Below are positions 1-8,632 of a DNA stretch of 64,000 nucleotides, one piece after another; the stretch's first letter is position 1; every line of letters begins with the position of its first letter. Under the pieces are notes generated by a model that saw only the letters and a program-made list of their open reading frames with translations, was not told the DNA's origin and did not search any database. This DNA is from Bog-756 sp963833585. GTDB lineage: Bacteria; Actinomycetota; Acidimicrobiia; Acidimicrobiales; RAAP-2. The translations under genes and the position numbers were made by a program. Where the stretch lies: NCBI GenBank assembly GCA_963833585.1, contig CAWHYF010000006.1, positions 868,001-932,000 on the forward strand, in the 5' to 3' direction.

Positions 1-877
1 GCACGGAGCTGAGCAGGCCAGAAAGCTGAGCAACCGATGGCGGAAGGAAGCTGTTTGCGTAGCCAGCTACCAAGTTCTGGATCACTCCGAGCAGGAGCCC
101 CCCGGCGAAAACCAACGGCAGCGATCGTAGTCCCCCAAACACCACAGCGGCAATGGAGCCCAACACCACGAGAGTGAACGTGTTGGGATCTAAGCCGAAA
201 AGGGGCACGATCAGAACCCCGACCAGTCCGGCCAGCACAGAAACGAGTACCCATGCCACCCGAGACACGCGGGCGGGACTGATGCCGCGCAGTTGGGCCA
301 ACTCCTGACGGTCGACATTGGCTCGCATCGCCAAGCCGAGCCGGGTGTGGCGGAGGAGGATCCACAAACCTACTGCCGAAGCGATTGCGGCGGCCAAGAT
401 GGCAATTTGGTCGGAATCGATGACGACTCCCGTGAGGAGGTGAAAATAGGTCGCTGGGGTGGGTCCGAGGCCAGGGGCAGTGGTGACACTTTGGTTGGTG
501 GGAAGGTTGCCTCCCCCGATATTGACGAGCGAAACGGTCCATAGAGCAAGATTTGGAAGGGCGACGACGAGGCCGATCGTGCCGACAATCCGGGCGTAAA
601 CCGGCGCTGTGGCGAGACGTCGAAGCATGATCCGCTCCAGAATGAATCCCATCAGTGGGGCAAACACCAGGACGGTAATGACGGCTGACCAAATGATCGA
701 TAGGTGTCCTCCCGTGTTCAGCTCATAGTAGAGATAGGCGGAGGTAAAGGCGACCGCTCCGTAGCCGAAGTTGAAGATGCCAGCGGTTTGGTATCCGAGA
801 ATGAGCCCGATGCCGATTACGGCATAGAGGGCACCCGAGACCGCTCCAGGAACGAGGAGTGAAAGGAATCTAGTCAA
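1..877 (-). CDS. Branched-chain amino-acid-type ABC transporter permease (LivH family), 3' end beyond window
   Basis: Integral-membrane permease of the LivH/LivM type, expected to form the channel of a high-affinity importer of branched-chain amino acids or small aromatic/acyl acids. The minus-strand frame is open from a TTG at 877 to the left edge. It begins TRFLSLLVPGAVSGALYAVI and continues with the family signatures GYQTAGIFNFGYGAVAF, RHTRLGLAMRANV and VVFGGLRSLPLVFAGG, with several hydrophobic segments. No stop is met, so about 290 residues are visible and the C-terminus is missing. No ATG or good Shine-Dalgarno precedes the TTG; the start was chosen because homology begins there. The binding-protein gene at 2980-4200 lies on the same strand and may supply the substrate, although a hydrolase and a TetR gene intervene. 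Confidence 0.85.
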   Translation of the reverse strand, partial: MTRFLSLLVPGAVSGALYAVIGIGLILGYQTAGIFNFGYGAVAFTSAYLYYELNTGGHLSIIWSAVITVLVFAPLMGFILERIMLRRLATAPVYARIVGTIGLVVALPNLALWTVSLVNIGGGNLPTNQSVTTAPGLGPTPATYFHLLTGVVIDSDQIAILAAAIASAVGLWILLRHTRLGLAMRANVDRQELAQLRGISPARVSRVAWVLVSVLAGLVGVLIVPLFGLDPNTFTLVVLGSIAAVVFGGLRSLPLVFAGGLLLGVIQNLVAGYANSFLPPSVAQLSGLLSSV

Positions 878-1062
878 GGTCGGTTCAGCTCCGACGGGGG
901 AACTGCGAGCTGGTTCCGCATCACACTCGGAAGACGACTAGAGATTCGAACGGTAGGGACGCACGCCAGTGCTCTTAGCCTCGACAGCGGCGTCATCGGA
1001 TGGGTAAAGCACGAAGAATCGCATGCCGACTTTCCAGACTTCGGTGAGAACTCCACCCATGA

Positions 1063-1136
1063 CGGGGACAACTGCAGCAAGATATCGATCTTGCCACCCA
1101 CATGTCAACTGCTATCTGAGTGCCGAGTTGTCCCCG
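1063..1136. promoter_or_regulatory. Widely spaced inverted repeat in the divergent 878-1240 gap
   Basis: The 363-base gap between the LivH-like gene (minus) and the TetR gene (plus) contains CGGGGACAACT at 1063-1073 and its exact reverse complement AGTTGTCCCCG at 1126-1136. TetR regulators usually bind palindromes in their own divergent promoter, so this is a candidate operator pair, but the 52-base spacing is long and no contact evidence exists. A 75-codon minus-strand frame (874-1101) overlapping the TTG start shows no family resemblance. I see nothing else in the gap. Confidence 0.3.
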
Positions 1137-1240
1137 ACACCGTGTTCCGCTTCACGCCTTTACCACGCTGCATCGCACATACCATGAGATTCCTGAGCAC
1201 CGTGTTGGCATTGCAAACCTATATCTGAGACGCTGGGCCC

Positions 1241-1882
1241 GTGCTTCCCCTCCATGATTCCCAGGCTGAGTCTCTGGAGAGCAATGCTGGAAGGCGGGAG
1301 AAAAACAGACTTCGAACGCGCGCTCAATTGAACTCTGCGGCCATCTACTTGTTTGCCGAGAGGGGTTACGACGAAACCAGTGTCGAGGACGTGGCCGAGG
1401 CGGCAGGGATTTCGGTCAGAACGCTTTTCCGCTACTTCACCAGCAAGGAAGATCTAGTTTTTGCGCGAACGTTTGATCTACGAGGACTCTTAAACGGCAT
1501 CCTCGAGCAGCCACCTGGCCTGCCCTCCATGGTTGTTATTCGAGATGCCTATATTCGGCAGCTCCCGTTCAACGACGCTGAGAGAGAGCTGATCCTTACC
1601 TTTCACAAGGCTATGAGCACGACCGCAGCGCTCCAAGGTAGATACATTGGTCTTGAGAATGAGTTCCGTCGGCAGCTAGCAAAGGCCCTTGCGAAGCGAG
1701 AAGGTCGGCGCGCCGTCAATGAGACTGACACGCTCACGGCGATTGTCGCTGATGCTGTGCTACATCACGCCTACGACAAGTGGCTCGCTAGGCAAGGGCG
1801 AGCAAACTACAAAGCACTCGTCGAATCTGCATTCAGGTCCTTCGGTGAACTGGCGGACGATAACACTGCCATCCTTCGTTGA
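1241..1882 (+). CDS. TetR/AcrR family transcriptional regulator
   Basis: One-component repressor of 213 residues, a normal TetR length. The N-terminal DNA-binding domain spans roughly residues 20-75, with NSAAIYLFAERGYDETSVED followed by the recognition-helix segment AGISVRTLFRYFTSKEDLVF. The remaining C-terminal helices are the variable ligand and dimer domain, so the effector cannot be read from sequence. Translation probably starts at GTG 1241; there is no in-frame ATG before the HTH. It is divergent from the LivH-like permease and convergent with the hydrolase ending at 1917, so it most likely controls the transporter/hydrolase group to its left. The inverted repeat at 1063-1136 is a candidate operator. 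Confidence 0.85.
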   Translation: MLPLHDSQAESLESNAGRREKNRLRTRAQLNSAAIYLFAERGYDETSVEDVAEAAGISVRTLFRYFTSKEDLVFARTFDLRGLLNGILEQPPGLPSMVVIRDAYIRQLPFNDAERELILTFHKAMSTTAALQGRYIGLENEFRRQLAKALAKREGRRAVNETDTLTAIVADAVLHHAYDKWLARQGRANYKALVESAFRSFGELADDNTAILR

Positions 1883-1916
1883 GGCACGGGACAGCCGAGC
1901 AGGAGCTACCACGTAT

Positions 1917-2864
1917 CTACTCAGTGGGGCTTGGGCGCAGTGCTCGCCGTAACACCTCAATATTCTCAGCTATCTGGCGCTTCGAGACATCGGCATCGGC
2001 AATCATGGCCGAGCCGTGAAATGTGCCAGGGTACTGGTGGAGTTCGACTGATACCCCTGCTTCGAGAAGGTGCAATGCATAGATGATCCCCTCGTCGCGC
2101 AACGGGTCGAACTCCATGGTTGAAATAAATGCGGGCGGCAGGCCTTTCAGGTCGGTGGCGCGTGCCGGTGCCGCGTAGAAACTGACATCGCGTTTGTCGC
2201 CGAGGTATGCCTCCCAGCTATTGGCTGCCCCGTTCCGATTGAAGATCGGAGTGTCGACGAAGGTTTGCATGCTCGCCGTACTCAGACGATCATCAAGCTC
2301 AGGTACTCCCAGATACTGGAAGCAAAGCGACGGCCCGCCACGGTCCCTCGCCAGCAGTGCCAATGCCGCCGCCAGGCCGCCTCCGGCACTACTTCCGAAG
2401 ACTGCAATTCGCTGCGGGTCGATCCCGAGTTCGCAGCTCTCGCTAGCCAACCACTCCAGAGCGGCGTAGCAATCATCTAGGCCCGCTGGGTACGGGTATT
2501 CCGGCGCCAATCGGTAATCCACAGTGGCAACGACGGCATTCACCTCTCGTGCCATCTGCGAGACGGCTCCGTGTTGAAGTTCCACAGTGCCCGTTGTGAA
2601 ACCACCGCCGTGGATATCCAGAATCCCGGGGCGTGGCCCGGACTCGACTGCCGGCCGGTACACACGCACGAGTATCTCGCGAGTTGGATCCGACCCTCCG
2701 ATGTGGTGGTCTTCGATCACGAGATCACCGACTTCCACATCTTTGTTCATCATGTCGACGACCGCTGCCATCATTTCACGATTTGCCTCGACATCGACGG
2801 GACCAGTCGAGACGGGAAGGAACGGGATTGCGGCGGCGAGCTCCGGGTCAAATTGGTAGGGCAT
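1917..2864 (-). CDS. Alpha/beta hydrolase, HSL-type esterase/lipase
   Basis: Cytoplasmic carboxylic-ester hydrolase of the hormone-sensitive lipase (family IV) group, 315 residues. The oxyanion-hole motif HGGG is at residues 85-88. The nucleophile elbow GSSAGG at 157-162 has Ser159 as the likely catalytic serine (family consensus GDSAGG). The acidic member is the Asp in EFDPLRDEG and the His lies in YPGTFHGS near the C-terminus, so the triad looks complete. Start ATG 2864 is preceded by GAGAGG at suitable spacing. It shares the strand with the ABC binding-protein gene upstream (2980-4200) and could be co-transcribed with it. The substrate is not evident; short-chain esters are typical for the family. 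Confidence 0.85.
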   Translation of the reverse strand: MPYQFDPELAAAIPFLPVSTGPVDVEANREMMAAVVDMMNKDVEVGDLVIEDHHIGGSDPTREILVRVYRPAVESGPRPGILDIHGGGFTTGTVELQHGAVSQMAREVNAVVATVDYRLAPEYPYPAGLDDCYAALEWLASESCELGIDPQRIAVFGSSAGGGLAAALALLARDRGGPSLCFQYLGVPELDDRLSTASMQTFVDTPIFNRNGAANSWEAYLGDKRDVSFYAAPARATDLKGLPPAFISTMEFDPLRDEGIIYALHLLEAGVSVELHQYPGTFHGSAMIADADVSKRQIAENIEVLRRALRPSPTE

Positions 2865-2979
2865 TCAGAACCTCTCTCATAACGCGGTTGCGGCGTACTT
2901 CAACTACGAGCAGTGACTGATCGAACTGCTGTTCTACTCATTGGCGTGGTGCCTATGGCCCGGCCCGTCGACCTCAATG

Positions 2980-4200
2980 TCACGGCACGTACAGCGGATT
3001 TGCGATCTTTGCCGGGCAGGTCAAGGGAAGAGCGACCTTGTACGCCTTTCCGTTGCTCGTAACAACCGACAAGCAGGTGGAGAGGGAATGGTGATCCTGT
3101 GGATACGAGGTTGTGCCGATTCCGCCAGGAACTCCGAACGTGAACCCGCTGTTGAGTGCCTTGATCGTGCTCTGTGGAGTGGCATTGGGGCCGGCTTTCT
3201 TAAGGGCGGCGATGAACATCTCTGCGGAGTAATAGCCAATCTGCGTCGCCTGACCCAAGATGGCATGAGGATCCACAGCAAGGACCCGTTGGCGCATTGT
3301 CGTGACCGCAGGTGTGGTTGCTTCCCATGGCTCGAAGGTGACGAGCGTGTCACTGCCCTTGGCTGTGGCAACGGCGCGGGGATCGTAGAGACTGAAATTG
3401 AAATCACTCCCCGTGAAACCTAGGTGGGTGAGGTCGGCAATCAAAGCCACGTCACCTGTAGGTGGAAGCACCTGCTGAACGATGTTGGGTTGCTTTCCGT
3501 CGTTGGAACTCAACAATTGATCTGCGTACGGGGTGTAATCGCTCACTACGGCCGGCGGATCGGGAATGCTCGATAGCTGAGCCACCACCTTGGCACCCGC
3601 TCTACGGAACTGGGCGGCGTCATTCTGCATATTTTGTTTCGCCGCCGTGTCGTTGGTACCGATGATCGCCACCGTCTTGCCGTGGCAACCACCTGACACC
3701 GCTTGACAGATCACAGCAACGGAGTCGGTCTCGGTCTTCAGCGTCGTCGCATTGGGAGGATTCGATCCGATAATCGAGAAGGCGTTGCTCTGTCCCCACC
3801 AGTTCGTGTTGATCGACATCCCGAAGTATGGCGTGTTCGCCTTGGAGAGGAGGGCGCCGGCATCCCATGCCGACGTCGCCACCGGCACCACGGCAAAGAC
3901 GTGATCGTTGATCAGGTTTTTGGTTGCTGTGAGATCTTGGGTGTTACTTTGCGCATCGTCCTGCATTCCGATGAAGTTGATCATGCGTCCGTCGAGACCC
4001 CCCGCTGCATTGAACGCCTTGAATGCTGCCTTTGCCCCCGTATCGGCACCGGTGTAGGTGGATGCAGACCACACTCCCCCGACCACAATCGGCGCCTTGC
4101 TAGTTGATGCAGCCGCAACTCCATCAGAGACCAACAATGACCCCACTCCAAAGGTAGCCAGCACCAACGACAAGGTGATGGTCCGCATAGAACGACGCAT
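2980..4200 (-). CDS. ABC transporter substrate-binding protein (Peripla_BP_6/LivJ-type)
   Basis: Secreted solute-binding protein of 406 residues, normal for the branched-chain/aromatic-acid binding family. It has a signal peptide (MRRSMRTITLSLVLATFGVG, cleavage probably after VAAAS) without a lipobox cysteine. The mature part starts APIVVGGVWSASTYTGADTG and has the two-lobed pattern of the family (FNAAGGLDGR, KTVAIIGTND, the hinge-proximal QIGYYSAEMFIAALKKAG). GGGGGAAAC directly upstream of ATG 4200 can serve as ribosome-binding site. Being on the same strand as the LivH-like permease at 1-877, it is likely its partner. The ligand is unknown; similar proteins next to catabolic genes bind aromatic or carboxylic acids. 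Confidence 0.85.
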   Translation of the reverse strand: MRRSMRTITLSLVLATFGVGSLLVSDGVAAASTSKAPIVVGGVWSASTYTGADTGAKAAFKAFNAAGGLDGRMINFIGMQDDAQSNTQDLTATKNLINDHVFAVVPVATSAWDAGALLSKANTPYFGMSINTNWWGQSNAFSIIGSNPPNATTLKTETDSVAVICQAVSGGCHGKTVAIIGTNDTAAKQNMQNDAAQFRRAGAKVVAQLSSIPDPPAVVSDYTPYADQLLSSNDGKQPNIVQQVLPPTGDVALIADLTHLGFTGSDFNFSLYDPRAVATAKGSDTLVTFEPWEATTPAVTTMRQRVLAVDPHAILGQATQIGYYSAEMFIAALKKAGPNATPQSTIKALNSGFTFGVPGGIGTTSYPQDHHSLSTCLSVVTSNGKAYKVALPLTCPAKIANPLYVP

Positions 4201-4474
4201 GTTTCCCCCAAATGGTCCTCTGAGTGGAGCGGGTGGGCCGCATCCGACTGTTTGATTGCGCTAGAGCGAATGCGGCTCTGTGAGCAAATGACATGTGACT
4301 GGCACAATACCCCAAGATTCGAGCCACAAGTCGGTCAGACGGCTCCCCTGTGGAGGAGATGAGGCCGTGATCCGTACTTGGTCTAGAGGCAGCCATCAGA
4401 GTTCGATTGCACAAATGCTGCATGGGAATCACTCGGAGCCTGACCCGCTTCTCCGGACAGGTTGATTGTTGTGA

Positions 4475-4615
4475 TCATGCCGCAACTTCTGCGGCGGTGT
4501 GAAGGGCTTCGAACTCGATCGGGCTGAGATTACCGAGGGATGTGTGTCGGCGTACCGGGTTGTAGAACGCCTCGATCCACTCGAAGATCGCCGAGGAGAA
4601 CGCGGCTTTGCGCAC
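4475..4615 (-). pseudogene. IS3-family transposase, C-terminal fragment
   Basis: About 46 codons on the minus strand read KAAFSSAIFEWIEAFYNP, then VRRHTSLGNLSPIEFEAL, and end at the stop at 4475. This is the typical C-terminus of IS3-group OrfB transposases (the FIEAFYNRxRRHSxLG…SPxEFE signature after the DDE catalytic core). A stop codon immediately upstream in frame and the absence of the rest of the integrase core show it is a remnant. No terminal inverted repeats were found. It marks past insertion beside the ABC binding-protein gene. Confidence 0.75.
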
Positions 4616-5119
4616 CTACCCACGGGAGGGCACTTTGCTTGAATGCGGCTCCGGCGACTATCCGCCCGGGGGCTGGTCTGCCCGACCCGGCCAGTACGTC
4701 CAGGGCGCGCCTCCTAGGAGGCTCCTCTGCCCTCCGTCCCTCTGGATGATGGCTTCTTCGAAGGACAGGCGGGCGGTGGGCCTCGGCCGGTCGACGGCAA
4801 CGTGACCTATGCTCCCACATTCCAAAAGGCCATGTATCGGTCGGCCGGCGTCGCCATCTTCACGCCGTCGGGTTGATCGGTTTGCGACGCACGTCCCAAA
4901 TTCGGATCTCACTCAACTAAAAGCCACCCGTCCGATGACGTGTGGGCGTCAAAACCTGATCCGAGGCCGGACCCGGGCCTTTGCCGGGGCCCTAGATCCG
5001 GACGAGAGGTCTCGATCCGGACAGAGGACACAAGTGACCTGTGGGTACCCAAAATGTCGCTGTGTCCAAGCGATTAGGTTTCCACGCCGGCGCTGAAGTT
5101 GCGGTGACCCCGAGTTGGG
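4616..5119. other. Non-coding stretch next to the IS3 remnant
   Basis: About 500 bases between the IS3 fragment and the hydrolase at 5120. Short frames on both strands overlap one another and none resembles a known family. Codon bias is not convincing and there is no ribosome-binding site. I see no terminator or repeat here. It may contain further degraded insertion-sequence DNA, but this cannot be supported. Confidence 0.4.
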
Positions 5120-6601
5120 TCAGCTCGGGAACTGAACCTGCTCGGCTTGGGTCAACAACGACGCCTTGTCAGCGCTCAGGATGAAGCCCGAGGCGACGGC
5201 CTTGTCGAGGTCCTTGGTGTAGGCGGCGATGTAGTTGATCTTGGTCCCATAGAGGCTGGCCAGCTGGACAGGGGTGAAGGCGACCGTGGAGCCGAAGAGG
5301 CCACAGATTGGCGTGGCGCCAGCGGGCGGCGCGCCGCTTAGCGTAGAGACCGGGACGTCGACCGCCGGCGTGCGGACGCCTCCGGCGACGTTGCCATGCG
5401 CATCGAGCGCCAGCGCGGCCGGGTCAGTGCTGGACAGCTTGAAGGGGGCTGGGCTGGGCGGGGGCGTGCCGTTGTCCACCCACTTGTCGAAGGCGGTGAA
5501 GGCGGCCTGGACCACGTTGTGCTGGGGGCCGCTGTTCAGGGGTGTGGTGCAACCGAGGACGCTGGCTGCCGTGCCGACGGTGTAGGCATCGGCGTGCGCT
5601 GTGCCGGCGATCTCCCAGGTGCGGATCTTGCTGGTGTTGGGTTGCTGCGCTGGTGCGTAACCCAGCTGTATGAGGTCGGTCTGGGTCTCGGACATGAAGA
5701 CCGGCACCTTCAGGTCGGTGCGGATGCGCAGGTCGTCCGGGCCGGTGCTCGATTTGATGGAGCCACCGGACAAGGACGCGCCCGAGCCGCCACGACTGTG
5801 GATGAAGATGCCGTCGAAGACGTTCGTCAGCGGTTGGAGGACATCGGCGAAGGTGGTCAGATAGAAAGCGGACTGCGACTCGCCAATGGCCAGGATGTGC
5901 TTGGGCTTGAGCCCGCCGAGCGCAGCGGGCTGCGGAGCGTCGAGCGCCTGCCCGATCTGGGCGAACATGTCGAGCGCATACTGGTCGCCGGGGTGGTGCA
6001 GCGTGCCGTACCGGTCAGGCTCCCCCCCGACCAAGCCTCCCGACGGCGTCGCGCCCGCCGCGTTGGGCGTGCCAAGGAGGGACTGTCCACCGTCGACGCC
6101 GAGCGCCTGGGCCGAGACCCCGACGTAGGCGTAGCCGTCGCGCATCAGCATCGGGTTGAGGAAATCCCAATCGGGAGCCGACTCCCCCGCCGACACGTTC
6201 ATCCACTCCACGATCACGGTGCCGTTGAAGTGGGCGGGGTTCGTCGGGCGGCGCACCAGGATCCTCGTCTTGTACGTCGCCGTCGTCGTCGGCCTGACCA
6301 TCCACTTGCCGTCGCTCGGCATGGAGTCCGCTTTGAACGCCGTCGCCGTCCCCGACGCGAAGTACTCATGCTCCTCGTAGCCGCTGGTGGCGAGTTCGAG
6401 GGGATGGGCGGATTCGGGCTCGACAATGTGTCCCGTTGTGATCGGCCCGGTCAGGGCGGCCGCCGTGTGGAACGTCACTGCAGCAGCACTGACCATGGGT
6501 GCGACGGCCAGTGTCAAAGAGAAGACGACGATCGCCGCGAGCGCCGCCAACGCAGTCTGGGTCTTTGACACGAACGAGGCGCGCCGCCGGATCAACGACA
6601 T
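5120..6601 (-). CDS. Secreted alpha/beta hydrolase domain-containing protein (Abhydrolase_10-like)
   Basis: Predicted exported hydrolase of 493 residues. The start ATG at 6601 (MSLIRRRASF) is chosen because AAGGGGGAAAT stands just upstream; a longer reading to 6784 has no such signal. A signal peptide follows (ALAALAAIVVFSLTLAVAP, then SAAAV). The body matches large actinobacterial hydrolases with FNGTVIVEWMNVSAGESAPD near residue 150, the nucleophile elbow GESQSA (Ser in ILAIGESQSAFYL) and a late His in TWEIAGTAHADAY, which together suggest an intact triad. The family acts on esters of unknown identity outside the membrane. It stands alone, facing away from the frameshifted hydrolase at 6896-7772. 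Confidence 0.8.
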   Translation of the reverse strand: MSLIRRRASFVSKTQTALAALAAIVVFSLTLAVAPMVSAAAVTFHTAAALTGPITTGHIVEPESAHPLELATSGYEEHEYFASGTATAFKADSMPSDGKWMVRPTTTATYKTRILVRRPTNPAHFNGTVIVEWMNVSAGESAPDWDFLNPMLMRDGYAYVGVSAQALGVDGGQSLLGTPNAAGATPSGGLVGGEPDRYGTLHHPGDQYALDMFAQIGQALDAPQPAALGGLKPKHILAIGESQSAFYLTTFADVLQPLTNVFDGIFIHSRGGSGASLSGGSIKSSTGPDDLRIRTDLKVPVFMSETQTDLIQLGYAPAQQPNTSKIRTWEIAGTAHADAYTVGTAASVLGCTTPLNSGPQHNVVQAAFTAFDKWVDNGTPPPSPAPFKLSSTDPAALALDAHGNVAGGVRTPAVDVPVSTLSGAPPAGATPICGLFGSTVAFTPVQLASLYGTKINYIAAYTKDLDKAVASGFILSADKASLLTQAEQVQFPS

Positions 6602-6895
6602 GGATTTCCCCCTTGCGGACGGCCCCTTGGCCGCTGCGCCAGCCACTCTACTCATCTTGAGTTGACAACGGACCTCGGCACCGCTGTCTCCGTATATCAA
6701 CGTCGCTATCCCGATATGCCTCGGCCAATTATTGATCTTGGTCCGGGACGCCCGATGCTCTGGCTGCAGCCACAAGTGCTGCAATGAGCGAAATCTAAAG
6801 GCCGGTCAGTTCGACTGAAATAGGGTGCCGGACCTCGGCGAACATAGGCATTAGCAGATGTGGTCTCACTCTCCCGGTAAATGTCCCTATCCGAA

Positions 6896-7772
6896 CTAGC
6901 CGGCGGGCCGAGTGAGTCTCTCGGCACATTCCAGTGCAAAAGCCAATTGTCGCAGTTGAAAAGCCTGTCCTAAGCGGTGGTGGTCCACATCGTGCCCGGT
7001 ACCAGCCATGAGCTCGGCACTGACGACCGGAGCGTCGTGGAAGTAACCGCCGAAGCTTTCCACGGTTTGTGGGGTGATGGTCCAGAGAGACTCGAAATTC
7101 GAAGGCCACATACTGTACGGGAACCTTTACCTTCCCACCGACACTCGCTGCCGCCTCGGGCCAGGTGCCGACAACTTCGACCAACTCGGCCAAGGGAATG
7201 GGAGAGGCAGAGACCTCCGCTCGCTCGACGATCCCCGGTTCGAGGGTCCAGTCCGGTCCATAAAAGAACATTCGTCTCTGGTCGGAAGAAAATACGACAT
7301 CCCCGGGTGGCATCGAGTCCCAAGCGCTTCGCACGATCGGCGGAGCGGTGTCATGGATGCCGGAGAGCGAGACACCAATTAGGGGCCAATCAGGCTGGCG
7401 GGCGGCAATGAGCATTCCGATCGCAGCGCCCATCGAATGACCGATAACCACAACTCCCGGATGCTCTTCAGCTCGCTCATTCCACAACGATCCGATTGCG
7501 AGATCGAGAATCTCGGCATTCCGACTGAAGGAGACCTCGTTTTCTGGCAATCGGTCGCTGCTGCCGTAACACGGTCGGTCGAGTGCCACCAGATCGAAAC
7601 CGTTGGCCGTGGCCAAATCCAGCAGTGAGTGGCCGGGAACATCAAAATAGGCGCTGGTGTAGCTCCCTCCATGGAGGGCCACGATCAGCGGACGTGATTG
7701 GTTCTGGCGTTCGGTGGTGATGCCGCCGATGTGGTGTCCATCGGCATCGATCGAAATAGTGGTGCGTGTCAT
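6896..7772 (-). CDS. Alpha/beta hydrolase with one internal frameshift
   Basis: About 291 residues if one base is removed. ATG 7772 has a strong AAAGGAG upstream. The N-terminal 225 residues contain LIVALHGGSYTSAYFDVPGH and the nucleophile elbow GHSMG. After PVQYVAFEF the reading frame is lost; the homologous continuation SLWTITPQTVESFGGYFHD and GTGHDVDHH (likely catalytic His) lies in the next frame and ends at 6896. Dropping one base in the AAA run at 7095-7097 restores a complete protein. The uncorrected frame runs on to 6795 with arginine-rich, non-homologous sequence. It may be a real pseudogene or a sequencing error. It sits next to the second hydrolase and the hydroxylase, so a role in the same catabolic pathway is plausible. 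Confidence 0.75.
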
Positions 7773-7858
7773 GGTTCTCCTTTGTTCGCGGGGCAACTAC
7801 AGATTGCGCGCCGGGTGCTGCTTGGTGGGCCGGTTTGCTTGCTCCATCCGACAGAGGT

Positions 7859-8632
7859 TCAGTGCTTTCGACTCCCTCTTGACCAGATGTCTTCGAGTAA
7901 CTGGTTCACCGGCTCGCCTGCGTTCTGTACTGAATGGTCCGTGTTTGGTACGACGACGTGCTTCCCCCCGGTCTGCTTCGCGATGGCGGCAGCAATCTCT
8001 TCGAAACCTGCGATGCGACCCGAGGTCAGCACCTGGATGGGATATTCACCGGCAGCGAGATCTGTGGCGTCGATCTGTGCCTCGTCAGGCCCCCGAATGT
8101 CGGCGAAGTCCCTGGCGAAGGCCTCGGCGATCGGCAGAAAAGGCTCAGGTGCCGGATCGGGGATCTCCATGTCGATGCCAACAAGTCCGAAAAATGTTCT
8201 CATCGTCTCTACCGGATCATCCGGCGGATTGGTGAACAGCTCGCGGTTAGCTCGGGCCATTTCGTCGACCACTGGATTGCCCCTGGCGAAGCAGAACGCT
8301 GGCGGCTCGATCAGGGTTAGCGACCGGACCGAGTCGGGTCGCATGACAGCAATGGTGAGGGCGACGATCCCTCCGTAGGAGTGCCCCACCAGATGGGAAT
8401 CGTCCCCAAGTAGCGGAGCGATAAATCCGGCGTCTCTTTCGAAGTCCTCTCTTCCTTGCCGGGGAGTCTGGCCATGGCCGGGGCGGTCCGGAAGGACTAG
8501 ATGCCAACGCTGCTCGAGCTCCTTTTGGGCGGCGAAGGCGGCCGCTCCTCCTCCGGGGGTCCCTCCATGGATCAGAACAACGCGATCCCCGTCTCCCCAC
8601 TCGGTTGTGTGCAAGTCGTTGGCGTCTGTCAT
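7859..8632 (-). CDS. Alpha/beta hydrolase (meta-cleavage-product/ester hydrolase-like)
   Basis: Cytoplasmic hydrolase of 257 residues. HGGTPGGG near residue 22 forms the oxyanion region, GHSYGG (LVGHSYGGIVALTIAV) carries the nucleophilic serine, and His in PNTDHSVQNAG completes the triad. Its ATG (8632) overlaps the stop of the upstream hydroxylase gene by four bases (ATGA), so the two are translationally coupled and almost certainly act in one pathway. Hydrolases in this arrangement commonly cleave ring-fission products or esters formed after aromatic hydroxylation. That role is inferred from context; the exact substrate cannot be read from sequence. Confidence 0.85.
   Translation of the reverse strand: MTDANDLHTTEWGDGDRVVLIHGGTPGGGAAAFAAQKELEQRWHLVLPDRPGHGQTPRQGREDFERDAGFIAPLLGDDSHLVGHSYGGIVALTIAVMRPDSVRSLTLIEPPAFCFARGNPVVDEMARANRELFTNPPDDPVETMRTFFGLVGIDMEIPDPAPEPFLPIAEAFARDFADIRGPDEAQIDATDLAAGEYPIQVLTSGRIAGFEEIAAAIAKQTGGKHVVVPNTDHSVQNAGEPVNQLLEDIWSRGSRKH

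Noticed and set aside
874..1101. A 75-codon minus-strand frame ending over the LivH-like TTG start
   Set aside because: The four-base overlap looked like coupling, but the protein is of random composition and lacks a ribosome-binding site.
5396..6568. A 390-codon plus-strand frame
   Set aside because: It is antisense to the exported hydrolase, is Arg/Gly/Val-rich and resembles no family.
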